Source of the DNA: Gadus chalcogrammus
Lineage: Eukaryota; Chordata; Actinopteri; Gadiformes; Gadidae
Assembly: GCF_026213295.1 (NCBI RefSeq)
Contig: NC_079412.1
Location: 2,683,813-2,747,812 of the forward strand
DNA length: 64,000 bases
Reading direction: 5' to 3'
Shown here: positions 1-10,965 of the stretch, piece by piece
Numbering within the stretch: the stretch's first letter is position 1
Layout: the number at the start of each line of letters is the position of its first letter
Position numbers and translations under genes: made by a program
Notes under the pieces: generated by a model
Database searches by the model: none
What the model was told of the DNA's origin: nothing
Seen by the model: the letters and a program-made list of their open reading frames with translations, nothing else

Positions 1-1
1 A

Positions 2-907
2 CACGGACCCTTGATCCCAATTGAACATTAAATCAGCTTCGTCCCTCCCGGGCATGTCGCCTTGGATCCGAACCCACCTTAGGGTCAGTCTGTACGTACA
101 GAGTTGGCGAACTTCGCTGATGGAGGCCTTGTGTTGTTGGACCAACTCTTGAAGGGCTGTGGCGAAGGCAGCCCCCCCCACTACAGATGGGTCTGGGAGC
201 CATTCCGCTATGTCCTTAATGTCACTGGGTCTCCATGCATGAAAAACGTATGCTGGTCTGCCATCCTGGGGGTTCAGTACTTCGATCATGGGGAATTGTC
301 CATCCATCACGTCCCCATGTTGAGGAGTTGGGGAGAACACCATTCCCTGATTCCTCAAGCGGCTGGCGACGGGCTCCCGCTTGGTCGGTGTGGCCGTCGC
401 CTGCTGTGGAGCTTTCCTCTGGCTACGAGTTGCAGGCCTATCTCCTGCCGTGCTGCAATCGGGTGCTTTCTCCTCATCTTTGAGGTCAGGGTAGAGATTG
501 TTCGATGATGCGGCTTCAGGGGCGTTGTCATACGGGGGAGGAGAAGGGGGATTCGCACGCGGTCCACCGGTGCAGTCCAGGTCCGGGTCTATATTTCGGG
601 TGACATTGAGATTAAAAATCCCTACACTCTCTACGCTCTCTGTCCCTGGCTGATTTTTTTTTCTATCCTGGCCCTCTCTTTCCCACAAATAAAACGCACA
701 CCAACATAGTTTGGAACTTTTCTTTTTCATTTCGGATTCCAACAATCGTCTCTCTAACTCCTGTAATCGTTTTAAGCTAAAACTCCCCATTTCAGGAAAG
801 CCCAGTTTGCACCAATATTTTAAACCCTCCAGAGCCGCTTCACCATGCTTCTCCAACATCACCTTCGCAGGTCCTGTTATCTCAGTTTTTCCAGATTTGT
901 TCCCCAT
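2..907 (-). CDS. gag: Gag polyprotein, N-terminal part, of an endogenous retrovirus; runs off the window
   Basis: From ATG at 907 the minus strand is open for 302 codons to the window edge without a stop. The frame begins MGNKSG, a typical N-myristoylation start for a retroviral matrix protein. A proline-rich stretch holds a PPPY motif (residues 123-126) and LYPDL (138-142), matching the NEDD4-type and ALIX-type late domains that recruit budding machinery. After about residue 200 a segment with 'PMIEV...' and 'WLPDPSVVGG' resembles the start of a gammaretrovirus-like capsid domain. The position fits Gag: about 585 nt downstream of a tRNA-Pro primer site on the same strand. The family role is assembly and budding of virus-like particles at the plasma membrane. 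The open frame suggests a fairly young insertion; pol and env would lie outside the window. Confidence 0.83.
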   Translation of the reverse strand, partial: MGNKSGKTEITGPAKVMLEKHGEAALEGLKYWCKLGFPEMGSFSLKRLQELERRLLESEMKKKSSKLCWCAFYLWEREGQDRKKNQPGTESVESVGIFNLNVTRNIDPDLDCTGGPRANPPSPPPYDNAPEAASSNNLYPDLKDEEKAPDCSTAGDRPATRSQRKAPQQATATPTKREPVASRLRNQGMVFSPTPQHGDVMDGQFPMIEVLNPQDGRPAYVFHAWRPSDIKDIAEWLPDPSVVGGAAFATALQELVQQHKASISEVRQLCTYRLTLRWVRIQGDMPGRDEADLMFNWDQGSV

Positions 908-1017
908 ATTTTAGATCCTTTTACACTAGTTATTATTTAACAAATTATCTAATATCGCCGAAACCTCCTTGTTACTACACACATATACATATATTTATTA
1001 ATGAATACCTATTATTA

Positions 1018-1057
<40 letters not shown>

Positions 1058-1492
1058 CACCAACCGCGCTTCAACGGGTTTCCCTTTTTCCCGTTCCCTC
1101 GACAGACCCTAGCTGCCCTTTCTGTTACCTATATAGCCATATATTGACGGAAGCGAAACGGAGCTACCGCATGTTCCTATAACAGAGTTTCTTTGAACGA
1201 GGCCTAAGTTCAGATATAAGTTTACGTTTACCGAAACATTTATATACCGTTCCTGTAACAGATTTTATTTGGAAGCTTTAACAGTATTGTGATCTCACCT
1301 GCTCGAATTCTTTTTCCTTTGGATACCGTACTGAAGAACCCCTACTTCATCCCCCACAGACACCCTTCGCTCGACCCCATTAGTCTGGTTACAGTCACCT
1401 GGAGGCGAGGTAGGGCTTTGGGACTGAGACCGAATCCTCAGACCTGACTTGGCAGACACCTAGGGATTTTTCACGCGATCTTCAGGTTAGAT
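908..1492 (-). other. Endogenous retrovirus 5' leader with candidate splice donor and an AT microsatellite
   Basis: This is the untranslated stretch between primer site and Gag start. A candidate major splice donor, CAG|GTGAGA, lies at 1301-1294 on the minus strand, about 210 nt downstream of the LTR, a usual position for retroviruses. A (TA)n run at about 1022-1056 lies inside the leader and probably arose after insertion. No packaging structure was evaluated. Confidence 0.5.
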
Positions 1493-1510
1493 ATCCCGGA
1501 CGAGCCCCCA
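1493..1510 (-). promoter_or_regulatory. Retroviral primer-binding site, tRNA-Pro type
   Basis: The minus strand reads TGGGGGCTCGTCCGGGAT, an 18-nt complement of the tRNA-Pro 3' end, as used by murine leukaemia virus and many gammaretrovirus-like ERVs. It starts three bases (GTT) after an LTR ending in ...CGACA. Reverse transcription of the element would have started here. Confidence 0.92.
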
Positions 1511-1513
1511 AAC

Positions 1514-2147
1514 TGTCGTGGCAATTTCTGTATCAGATATTGCATCTAAGCAGATGAGATATTTAGATGCAAAAAGCACACAATACTGTTGACAATTAGT
1601 GGTTATATATATTTGTATTAAAAGTACGAACAAAGATACATCACAACATGCATCAACAAACAACATAACAGGCATACATTACAATAATCTGAGGCCCCAG
1701 ATGGGAGCTTCTCTTTGCGTGTAACTTCATACTCAAGGTACGCTGGGGAGAAGTCCACTGAGTCTTCCAATCAATGAGTTCTTATTCGTTTGGGTTTATT
1801 AGGGGGTGGTCCCCCAATACCAAAAGCCTTTGTGTACCAGATGGTTATCTTTACAACTGCAGCTGTGGGGAATGCCATTGGAGGGGGTAGCGGCCGTGTC
1901 ATCTAAACCCCTGGCTTGGTTGACGCTAGCCAGGGGGTCGAGAAAACAGGCCCACACATCAAAGGATTGCATGGAGGGTGATTTACATGACAAGAAACAT
2001 AGGAAAGGGCAGGCAATAAAAATGCATCACTCTACCCTTGACGGTTTACACTTTAAATGACCCGCATGGTGTAGAACGTAGGCCCTATCTTAAATTACAC
2101 AGAATAGCAACAAAACTTAAATTCATATAGACCAAAACAATACAACA
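1514..2147 (-). repeat. 5' LTR of the endogenous retrovirus (outer border approximate)
   Basis: On the minus strand the LTR ends in CA at 1514, next to the primer site. A polyadenylation signal AATAAA lies at 1800-1795, placing the R/U5 part in roughly the last 280 bases. A start TGTTGTATTG at 2147 would give a 634-bp LTR. The outer border is uncertain because the second LTR is outside the window and because 2066-2113 resembles a module of the Polinton near 40063-40123, so the true start could lie nearer 2065. Confidence 0.65.
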
Positions 2148-2149
2148 TG

Positions 2150-2282
2150 TAGATTTTCCATCACAACCACCAGGTGGGAGCGGGAGGAGTTGGCGTGCAC
2201 CAGGGTGGGGCAGCGAGCCCTCAGCTTCACCACTGCCCAGACCAGCTGCATGACCTCGGGGGCGCTCTTCACACACCAGCAC
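2150..2282 (-). CDS. kif25: Kinesin motor exon (KIF25-like) with switch I motif
   Basis: One minus-strand frame reads through SAPEVMQL, a basic stretch, then LVHANSSRSHLVV. NSSRSH is the kinesin switch I signature (NxxSSRSH), which senses the ATP gamma-phosphate in the motor domain. The surrounding residues match KIF25, an atypical minus-end-type kinesin, better than other families I know. A possible acceptor (...GTGTGAAG|AGC) lies at about 2275. The frame runs into the presumed retroviral LTR near 2147, so either a splice donor lies just after LVV or the retrovirus truncates this exon. Only these two exons of the gene are visible. Confidence 0.6.
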
Positions 2283-2630
2283 ACACATGCAAAATACTTT
2301 TGGCATTAAAGGTTCCTAGAATTTCTGCATTTGCTAGCAAGTCAAACCCAGTTTAGTTTATAAGATTAACAACCAGCTTTTGTGGAAATAAAATCGAAAA
2401 ATAAGAAAAATCTGGTTACCCTTTCAACATCAATAAAAAATGATTTCTTCACTATAGTCTAATCTTAGAACTGTAGGATATAAGAAAAGTTGCATAAGAT
2501 CGGACCAGAAGCCCCGCAGGATTCAGCCCGTCGATGACATTAAACTCACAAAGTTCCATGTAGTGTAAACTAAAGGACCTAAAGAAGCCCTGCGGCCAGT
2601 TGATCTCCACAGTGAACTACCCCTCCCTTG
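2283..2630 (-). other. Probable intron between the two kinesin exons
   Basis: AT-rich sequence with no coding match between the two kinesin exons. A possible donor (TGG|GTAGAG) lies near 2631. The exact splice junction is unresolved because joining the visible ends loses about two residues relative to KIF25. Confidence 0.4.
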
Positions 2631-2817
2631 CTCTACCCACTCATAAGTGAGGGAGGGGACCTCGCTGGGGCCTGACGCGGTGATGATGACGTCCCGGCGC
2701 TGGCCCGGGGCTCCGCCCTCCCCGTCGCGGGACAGGAGGTCAAACACCTCGTTGTTGTAGACCTCCACCACGGACACCTCCACCAAGTGGCTCTCGGACG
2801 GCTTCCCTGAGATCAGC
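2631..2817 (-). CDS. kif25: Kinesin motor exon (KIF25-like), EVYNNEVFDLL segment
   Basis: The minus strand has an acceptor (TTGCTTCAG|G) at 2818, then a frame with LISGKPSESHL, VEVSVVEVYNNEVFDLLSRD and DVIITASGPSEVPSLTYEW. 'EVYNNEVFDLL' is the conserved strand and helix of the kinesin motor upstream of switch I. KIF25 uses this form with a non-standard linker afterwards. Together with the neighbouring switch I exon it supports a minus-strand KIF25 orthologue. Upstream exons are not seen; more than 60 kb of transposon DNA lies on that side. Function would be microtubule-based motility around the centrosome, by family knowledge only. It could also be a pseudogene. Confidence 0.65.
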
Positions 2818-3702
2818 CTGAAGCAACAGAGACACACACACATTAATCCTTAACAATAGATATAAAAAAAGTTTAACCCAAATGAAATACAAATACAAAA
2901 TACCGTATTTTCCGCACTATAAGGCGCGCCGGAGTATAAGCCGCAGCAGCTAAATTGAATGATAGGTACATAGATAAGCCGCACTGGACTATAAACCACA
3001 CTTTTTTAAGTGTTTTAATATTAAATTACCATATGCAAGGTTTCGTGCACAGAGGGGATTGTCGGGAAAGAGATGGCTGCTTGAGGAAGCTCCCATTTAT
3101 TAACATTTCAACAAACAAGTTGCATATTTTCAAAACGTATTGAAGTGTTACCATTTTGTTACCAAATAGTAGCTACAGAACATATACTGTGCTGTGTAAA
3201 CGGTACTGTATCACATAGCGTATCAGACACACAAACTTTTCAACTTTCAAACTTAAACGGTGCGCTCCCAGCGCACATACCGGCAGTGATCTACACAGCA
3301 GTGGTTTTCAATCAGTGGTCCTTGAGGGAGTGCATAGGGGTTCCCCAGCAAAATTAGTTACCGTAATAGCGTCACAAACATTTAACCACTTAACATTGGC
3401 TATTTTGGAAAAACCTTGAAAAAGTGTGAACATCTTTGAACATTTATCTACATTATAGCCTGCATTAGTACCATAACAAAAAACAAAGCTTACAGCGCTT
3501 GACGAGGCAATATCAATGGCTAAATTAAATGTGTTTTTTTAAAAGTGCAAAACAAATTGCCTCTAACACGACAAGCCTAAAGTTGCAGCAACGAGGCTGC
3601 TTAAAATATACGGTAATCAGCCTACCAGAAAAGTCATTAATCCTCGTCTTCATCTTTTAGGCTAAGGTGCCGTACACGGCTGTAACCAGAAAAGTCAAGT
3701 CA

Positions 3703-4201
3703 TTAATCCTCATCTCCGTCTTCTTCCTGCGTACTAAAACCACCAAAGTCCTCATCTTCAGTGTCGGAAACGAACAGGCTCAGGGTGGCTTCGTCAGCCA
3801 CTCTCCTCTCTCCTTCGTTTTCGCTGTCAAAACCAACGAACTCCTCTTCGTCACTGTCGGAATCCAACAGCCTCCGAGTGGCCTCAGCTGTGGCGGCGTC
3901 CTCCTCTTCATCACGCAGTAGTCCAGCCTTTCGGAACCCGTTAATGATCGTGGATGTTTTGACACTCCTCCACGCCATCAGGACCCACTTGCAAACTTGA
4001 GTGAAAGTTGCTTTTCACATGCGACCAGTTTTGGTGAATGATTTATCGCCGCTAGTCATCCACGCCTCCCACTGAACGCATAGTGCCACTTTGAACGCAC
4101 GATTGACACTGATGTCGAGTGGCTGCAGATCCTTCGTTGTGCCCCCAGGAATCACAGCTGGAATCGAGTTTGTGCTCTTGATGGCTGCTTTCACATTATC
4201 C
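3703..4201 (-). pseudogene. Pogo-like transposase, C-terminal part (broken)
   Basis: This minus-strand segment continues the transposase from the other side of the foldback insertion. It begins at GATAAT.. in the duplicated 8-bp target (4194-4201) and includes the 'DLQPLDISVNRAFK' motif, whose Asp is the third catalytic carboxylate of the DDE/DDD domain. An in-frame TGA at 4017-4015 breaks it. Beyond that an acidic tail rich in DSDSDEEE and EDEDFGG runs to the stop near 3703, as in many Tigger/pogo transposases. It is inactive because of the insertion and the stop. Confidence 0.75.
4194..4201. repeat. Target-site duplication, left copy (CATTATCC)
   Basis: CATTATCC at 4194-4201 is repeated exactly at 9712-9719, flanking the foldback element. 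Deleting one copy plus the element restores the transposase reading frame. Confidence 0.9.
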
Positions 4202-7200
4202 GGTAACCCTTCCTTTTACAGTCCCCTAATTACTAGGTATTTACCCGGTACATGCATGGTAAATTATAGTGTATTACTGGGTAATTACCACTGGTAATAA
4301 GAAGGTAAATACAGAGGTAGTTACAAGGTAAATACATGGTAAATCATAGTGTATTACTGGGTAATTACCACTGGTAATAAGAAGGTAAATACATGGTAAA
4401 TCATAGTGTATTACTGGGTAATTACCACTGGTAATAAGAAGGTAAATAAAGAGGAATTATCCGGTAAATTATAGTGTATTACTGTGTAATTACCACTGGT
4501 AATAAGAAGGTAAATACAGAGGAATTACAGCTGATGTACCAAGTAAAACCTCCACTATTACCCATCAACTCAACTAAGTAGCGTGTAGTTGTAACTGTTT
4601 TAGGTTGGTAATAACTCCCGATATTGTGTACTTCCTAGGAAATTAGGCAACCAATTCTTAGAAAAACCTATTATCCAAGGTTTATGTTGGTAACAGCCCA
4701 AATTTAATGATGTACTATCTGGAAATTAGCATAGTACTTTCCAATAAAATACTTTTTCTTAGTTATTATTCATAGCTACACCCATTTAGAAAGGGTTTAT
4801 TCAATTTACCACTATGGAATTACTTACCTGGTAACAACCTCTGCAGGAAGTTTTCCTCTAGTGTCATGGTACATCTTCTTAAATACTGGGTACGAAGCCG
4901 TTTGTTTCCATGGTATTACCAGGTTCTTACCATATCATTTATAATAGATACATTCCATTGTCCATGCAGTCAACACAAACTTGTACCATGTACGTTCTGC
5001 GACGTTACCAAGTAAAACACGACAATTTACCCAGTTAGTAAGCTGAAACTGTACTGTAAAAGGAAGCCTTGTTTGTTTCCATGGTATTACCAGGTTCTTA
5101 CCATATAATTTGTAATACATTATTCCCTTTTCCATGCAGTCAACACAAACTTGTACCATGTACGTTCTGCGACGTTACCAAGTAAAACACGACAATTTAC
5201 CCAGTAATTAAGCTGAAACTGTACTGTAAAAGGAAGCCTCATTTGTTTCCATGGTATTACCAGGTTCTTACCATATAATTTGTAATACATTATTCCCTTT
5301 TCCATGCAGTCAACACAAACTTGTACCATGTACGTTCTGCAACGTTACCAAGTAAAACACACCAATTTACCCAGTAATTAAGCTGAAACTGTACTGTAAA
5401 AGGAAGCCTTGTTTGTTTCCATGGTATTACCAGGTTCTTACCATATAATTTGTAATACATAATTCCCTTTTCCATGCAGTCAACACAAACTTGTACCATG
5501 TACGTTCTGCGACGTTACCAAGTAAAACACGACAATTTACCCAGTAATTAAGCTGAAACTGTACTGTAAAATGAAGCCTTGTTTGTTTCCATGGTATTAC
5601 CAGGTTCTTACCATATAATTTGTAATACATTATTCCCTTTTCCATGCAGTCAACACAAACTTGTACCATGTACGTTCTGCGACGTTACCAAGTAAAACAC
5701 GACAATTTACCCAGTAATTAAGCTGAAACTGTACTGTAAAATGAAGCCTTGTTTGTTTCCATGGTATTACCAGGTTCTTACCATATAATTTGTAATACAT
5801 TATCCTCTTTTCCATGCAATCAACACAAACCATATATGTTCTGCAACATCGTTCACCAGTAGTTAAGCACTTTAATTGTTATTATAAAACCCCAAACCAC
5901 TGTTGATGAAAGACATATTAAAATTAAACAAAATCAAGGGCTTATATTTCAAACAAATGCATATCTCACAAACAGGCACTGAACACTGAAGAAATTGGCC
6001 AAAAAAAAGAGCCGTCCACATCAACTCAATTTAAATGTTACTGATGGTGTTTTCATAAAACACATGACAGTGTTATGGCAAGTGACCACAAGGAAGACTG
6101 CTTCAACCTCTACAATTTGAATAAGTGGTGAATGCCATGCAGCAATCTGCCTATGGGAGCATCTTTGTGGTCATTCGCAAACCAATGAGTCCACTCGATG
6201 AATGAGAGATGACTCTTTAGTGTCTTCTCTGTGAGGTATCCCTGCAGTCTCCACATCTGGGATTTGAAGGCTGACCAAGACCTGACCAGGTACCTCCAAA
6301 TCTCCCCTTCAAGAATCAGAAGACAAGAAAATAAACATTAGGACTGTCAATTAATGAACATTTCTAGAACATGTAGAACTCAAAGATTATTTTGTTTATC
6401 AGTTAAGAAAGGATGCTGGTCCTCTGGCCATTGTGTTTGGTCATATTGAAAAGAGAAAAAGGCATAGCCATAAATACAGTTAATAGGACGGGAGGGGACA
6501 GGCCGTTAGCTACGGTTAGCCCTTTAGCATCGAGCTAGCGGAGCTTCTGTCATTCAAATAACTCGGACATGTTGTCTAAAACCTATAACACCCAATTTAT
6601 TAAAATATCCGGATTTAATCGGGCTCTCTCCCATAAGTACAGTTAATAGGACGGGAAGAGACAGGCTCTGTTAGCCCCGGTTAGCGCGATGCTAAAGAGC
6701 AGCTCTACCGGAGCATGCCACCTCAACAGGTGCAAGTTAGCCTCCGGTTTGATATTCGCCGGATATTCGGTTTACCACCCAATCGGATTCATCAACATAA
6801 GTGCAATACATTACGGGCTTAGTATGTTGAGGACGGTTTAGGACACCGTATCGCGAAAAATCACAAACACATGTTGTCGCCATCAATGTCTGTCCAACAA
6901 CGTCATTTACGTTCTGGCTGCTACCTGTTGTAGGGACCGTCAACAATTTACACTCACCGACTGTTGGCAGAGACGTTACCATGGAATTGTTTCAGGAAAT
7001 GAATCACACAAATATATTGCAATATAGTTAATCATAATGCAGTTAATAGTTTAATATTCGACAAAAATCGACCAAACTATATTTGAAATTATTAATTGCA
7101 TCCCGTTTAACAATAATGCAATATATTAGCAAAGTTACCTGCAGTAAGTAGCAGCCCACCATTGGCAACTACTACTACAATCAGGTGACAAAATGTATTT

Positions 7201-9711
7201 TTTTGTGATTTTTATGTTATTTTATATGATTTATTTCCAGAAACAATTCCATGGTAACGTCTCTGCCACCAGTCAGTGAGTGTAACTTGTTGACGGTCCC
7301 TAAAACAGGTAGCAGCCAGAGAACGTCAATGACGTAGTTGCACAGACATCGATGGCGACAACATGTGTTTTTGATTTTTCGCGATACGGTGTCCTAAACC
7401 GTCCTCAACATACTAAGCCCGTAATGTATTGCACTTATGTTGATGAATCCGATTGGGTGGTAAACCGAATATCCGGCGAATATCAAACCGGAGGCTAACT
7501 TGCACCTGTTGAGGTGGCATGCTCCGGTAGAGCTGCTCTTTAGCATCGCGCTAACCGGGGCTAACAGAGCCTGTCTCTTCCCGTCCTATTAACTGTACTT
7601 ATGGGAGAGAGCCCGATTAAATCCGGATATTTTAATAAATTGGGTGCTATAGGTTTTAAACAACATTTCCGAGTTATTTGAATGACAGAAGCTCCGCTAG
7701 CTCGATGCTAAAGGGCTAACCGGAGCTAACTGCCTGTCCCCTCCCGTCCTATTAACTGTATTTATGGCTATGCCTTTTTCTCTTTTCAATATGACCAAAC
7801 ACAATGGCCAGAGGACCAGCATCCTTTCTTAACTGATAAACGAAATAATCCTTGACTTCTACATGTTCTTGAAATGTTCATTAATTGACAGTCCTAATGT
7901 TTATTTTCTTGTCTTCTGATTCTTGAAGGGGAGATTTGGAGGTACCTGGTCAGGTCTTGGTCAGCCTTCAAATCCCAGATGTGGAGACTGCAGGGATACC
8001 TCACAGAGAAGACACTAAAGAGTCATCTCTCATTCATCGAGTGGACTCATTGGTTTGCGAATGACCACGAAGATGCTCCCATAGGCAGATTGCTGCATGG
8101 CATTCACCACTTATTCAAATTGTAGAGGTTGAAGCAGTCTTCCTTGTGGTCACTTGCCATAACACTGTCATGTGTTTTATGAAAACACCATCAGTAACAT
8201 TTAAATTGAGTTGATGTGGACGGCTCTTTTGTTTGTCCGATTTCTTCAGTGTTCAGTGCGTGTTTGTGAGATATGCATTGTTTGAAAGATAAGCCTTTGA
8301 TTTTGTTTAATTTTAATATGCCTTTCATCAACAGTGGTTTGGGGTTTTATAACAACAATTAAAGTGCTTAACTACTGGTGAACGATGTTGCAGAACATAT
8401 ATGGTTTGTGTTGATTGCATGGAAAAGGGAATAACCAGTTACAACTTGTATGGTAAGAACCTGGTAATACCATGGAAACAAACAAGGCTTCCTTTTACAG
8501 TACAGTTTCAGCTTACTTACTGGGTAAATTGTCGTGTTTTACTTGGTAACGTTGCAGAACGTACATGGTACAAGTTTGTGTTGACTGCATGGAAAAGGGA
8601 ATAATGTATTACAAATTATATGGTAAGAACCTGGTAATACCATGGAAACAAACAAGGCTTCCTTTTACAGTACAGTTTCAGCTTAATTACTGGGTAAATT
8701 GTCGTGTTTTACTTGGTAACGTCGCAGAACGTACATGGTACAAGTTTGTGTTGACTGCATGGAAAAGGGAATAATGTATTACAAATTATATGGTAAGAAC
8801 CTGGTAATACCATGGAAACAAACGAGGCTTCCTTTTACACTACAGTTTCAGCTTACTTACTGGGTAAATTGTCGTGTTTTACTTGGTAACGTCGCAGAAC
8901 GTACATGGTACAAGTTTGTGTTGACTGCATGGACAATGGAATGTATCTATTATAAATGATATGGTAAGAACCTGGTAATACCATGGAAACAAACGGCTTT
9001 GTACCCAGTATTAAAGACGATGTACCATGACACTAGACGAAAACTTCCTGCAGAGGTTGTTACCAGGTAAGTAATTCCATAGTGGTAAACTGAATAAACC
9101 CTTTCTAAATGGGTGTAGCTATGAATAATAACTAAGAAAAAGTATTTTATTGGAAAGTACTATGCTAATTTCTAGATACATCATTAAATTTGGGCTGTTA
9201 CCAACATAAACCTTGGATAATAGGTGTTTCTAAGAATTGGTTGCCTAATTTCCTAGGAAGTACACAATATCGGAGTTATTACCAACCTAAAACAGTTACA
9301 ACTACACGCTACTTAGTTGAGTTGATGGGCAATAGTGGAGGTTTTACTTGGTACATCAGCTGTAATTCCTCTGTATTTACCTTCTTATTACCAGTGGTAA
9401 TTACACAGTAATACACTATAATTTACCGGATAATTCCACTGTATTTACCTTCTTATTACCAGTGGTAATTACCCAGTAATACACTATGATTTACCATGTA
9501 TTTACCGGGTAACTACCTCTGTATTTACCTTCTTATTACCAGTGGTAATTACCCAGTAATACACTATGATTTACCATGTATTTACCGGGTAACTACCTCT
9601 GTATTTACCTTCTTATTACCAGTGGTAATTACCCAGTAATACACTATAATTTACCATGTATGTACCGGGTAAATACCTAGTAATTAGAGGACTGTAAAAG
9701 GAAGGGTTACC
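4202..9711. mobile_element. Foldback (long inverted repeat) non-autonomous DNA transposon, copy 1
   Basis: The element starts GGTAACCCTTCC and ends GGAAGGGTTACC, with a perfect 8-bp TSD. Its two arms (about 4202-6990 and 7240-9711) are inverted copies around a central segment of roughly 250 bp. Each arm holds a GGTAA-rich short tandem array near the tip, an array of about 170-bp units (about 4910-5830 on the left, 8400-8960 on the right), and a gene-free inner part. No transposase is present, so it must move in trans. The 8-bp TSD fits hAT or Zisupton enzymes; the superfamily is not settled. Confidence 0.85.
4910..5830. repeat. Tandem array of about 170-bp units in the foldback left arm
   Basis: Five units of about 170 bp repeat with a few base differences; each contains 'ccatggtattaccaggttcttaccat'-type sequence. 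The reverse strand of each unit is open, giving chained look-alike reading frames of about 69 codons. These are by-products of the repeat and not genes. Confidence 0.85.
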
Positions 9712-9719
9712 CATTATCC
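9712..9719. repeat. Target-site duplication, right copy (CATTATCC)
   Basis: Exact second copy of the 8-bp duplication flanking foldback copy 1. Confidence 0.9.
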
Positions 9720-10510
9720 GTTATATGGGCCCTCATGCTGTCCAAAACGAGCAAAGCTTTTTTTGGGCGAAAGAATCCTCCAGGGCGCTTGACGTAGCAC
9801 TCATTCAGCCACTCCTTCATCACGCTTTCCATCATCCACCCTTTCTTGTTGACTTTAAAGGAGATGCCGTTCGGGATCTTTTCTTTTGGCTTTGTAATCC
9901 GCTTAAAAATCACCATTGGTGGAAGCTTTAATCCAGATGCTGTGCAGCCAAGAACACAAGTGAAATTCGTTCTCTCGTGGCCAGTGGTTCTCAAAGTGAT
10001 GGACGATTCACCTTTCTTGTTAACAGTCCTGGTGAGAGGAAGGTCAAACGTCAAAGGCACTTCATCCATATTTATGATCTGGTCCGGTCCGATGTAATAT
10101 TCCTCTCTCTTTCTTTGTGTGAATTCGCCGAAGTTTGTTATTTTTTCCTTGTAGTCGGGAGGGAGTTGCTGACACACAGTCGTCCGCGCCCTGTGGACAG
10201 TCCCTTTCGTCTCATAAATCTGAAACACCAGGATCTGCACGGTGGAAACACCTCGGCCGTCTGCTCTCTGTGTGTTCACCCAATCTTCAAGAAAGTCTTC
10301 AAGTTCGGGCCATCTGCTTTTATTACCTCTGAAAGCTTTTTTTGACTTCTTGCATTGAGACAATTCTTCCCGCTGGCGTTTCCAACGTCTCACCATTGAC
10401 TCATTGATGCCAAGGCCACGTGCAGCAGCTCTATTTCCTTCTTTTACAGCCAGATTGACTGCCTTTAACTTAAAAGCTGCATCATATGCATTTCTACGTT
10501 TGTTTTCCAT
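9720..10510 (-). pseudogene. Pogo-like transposase, N-terminal and central part
   Basis: The frame likely starts at ATG 10510 (MENKRRNAYDAAFKLKAV). The first 60 or so residues form a helix-turn-helix of Brinker/CENP-B type (GINESMVRRWKRQ). The catalytic core shows 'IINMDEVPLTF' (first Asp) and 'LLVLDSMRAH' (second Asp), as in pogo/Tigger transposases with TA targets. The frame is cut near 9720 by the foldback element; the third catalytic Asp is in the 3703-4201 part. Spacing of the second and third Asp, counting across the insertion, is about 36 residues, acceptable for pogo relatives. Confidence 0.85.
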
Positions 10511-10775
10511 AATGAGGGTTTGTGCATGAAAACTTCCGTTGCACAAACTGTTTCGCTTTCGTAATATTTGTCTTGCTCTCGTTCTCGTTCTGTCTTTCGT
10601 AGCCTACCACCTCGGTTCCACTTTTACTTTTGCGCGCTACCTGAGGCTTTTCCGGCCTCCAGCGTTTCCTGCTGGAGCCCGCCATAGATTTAGGAGGTCC
10701 CCTAGTGGCCGTCAGCTGTAAAAATCCATAGATTAGCCGCACCGTTATATAAACCGCAGACTCGAAAAATGGGGG

Positions 10776-10925
10776 AAAAGGCAGTAGGGCCGAGCTCTCT
10801 GAGTGGCCAACGACGTGAATCGCGACGTAAGTCGCATTGGTCGCGACGTAGGTCGCATTGGTCGCTGTGTTGGTCGCTCGTCTGGCTGCTTTCAGTCGCT
10901 GTGGTCACTGGCTGGCTCGCTCAAA
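10776..10925. other. Short spacer between pogo and hAT elements
   Basis: No gene seen. It contains short tandem phrases around 'gtcgcattggtcgcgacgta' at about 10815-10875, a degenerate minisatellite. Confidence 0.4.
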
Positions 10926-10933
10926 GTCTATAT
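10926..10933. repeat. hAT target-site duplication, left copy (GTCTATAT)
   Basis: GTCTATAT precedes the hAT terminus CAGTGGTTCTCAAAC and recurs exactly at 61166-61173, after the opposite terminus. Confidence 0.85.
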
Positions 10934-10965
10934 CAGTGGTTCTCAAACTTTTTACTATGAGTACC
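10934..10965. mobile_element. Left terminus of a hAT transposon (32 bp)
   Basis: CAGTGGTTCTCAAAC is a textbook hAT terminal inverted repeat. Only 32 bp of this end remain before the inverted-repeat element begins at about 10966; the rest of the hAT is at about 59546-61165. Confidence 0.8.

Larger units (their letters stand above)
2903..10775 (-). mobile_element. Pogo-like (Tc1/mariner superfamily) DNA transposon, split by a foldback element
   Basis: A terminal sequence beginning CCGTATTTTCCGCACTATAAG follows a TA at 2901-2902. The other end, near 10775, is a diverged inverted version, read on the minus strand as CCCATTTTTCGAGTCTG and continuing into GCGGTTTATATAACGGTGCGG. The transposase gene on the minus strand is of pogo/CENP-B type. 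Without the 5.5 kb foldback insertion and its 8-bp duplication the element would be about 2.35 kb. The left subterminal region repeats phrases such as 'ataagccgcact', typical of these ends. The right border is approximate. Confidence 0.7.

Noticed and set aside
4935..5833. Chain of similar 67-80 codon frames
   Set aside because: They lie entirely in the 170-bp tandem units of a foldback element and recur inverted in its other arm; no protein family match.
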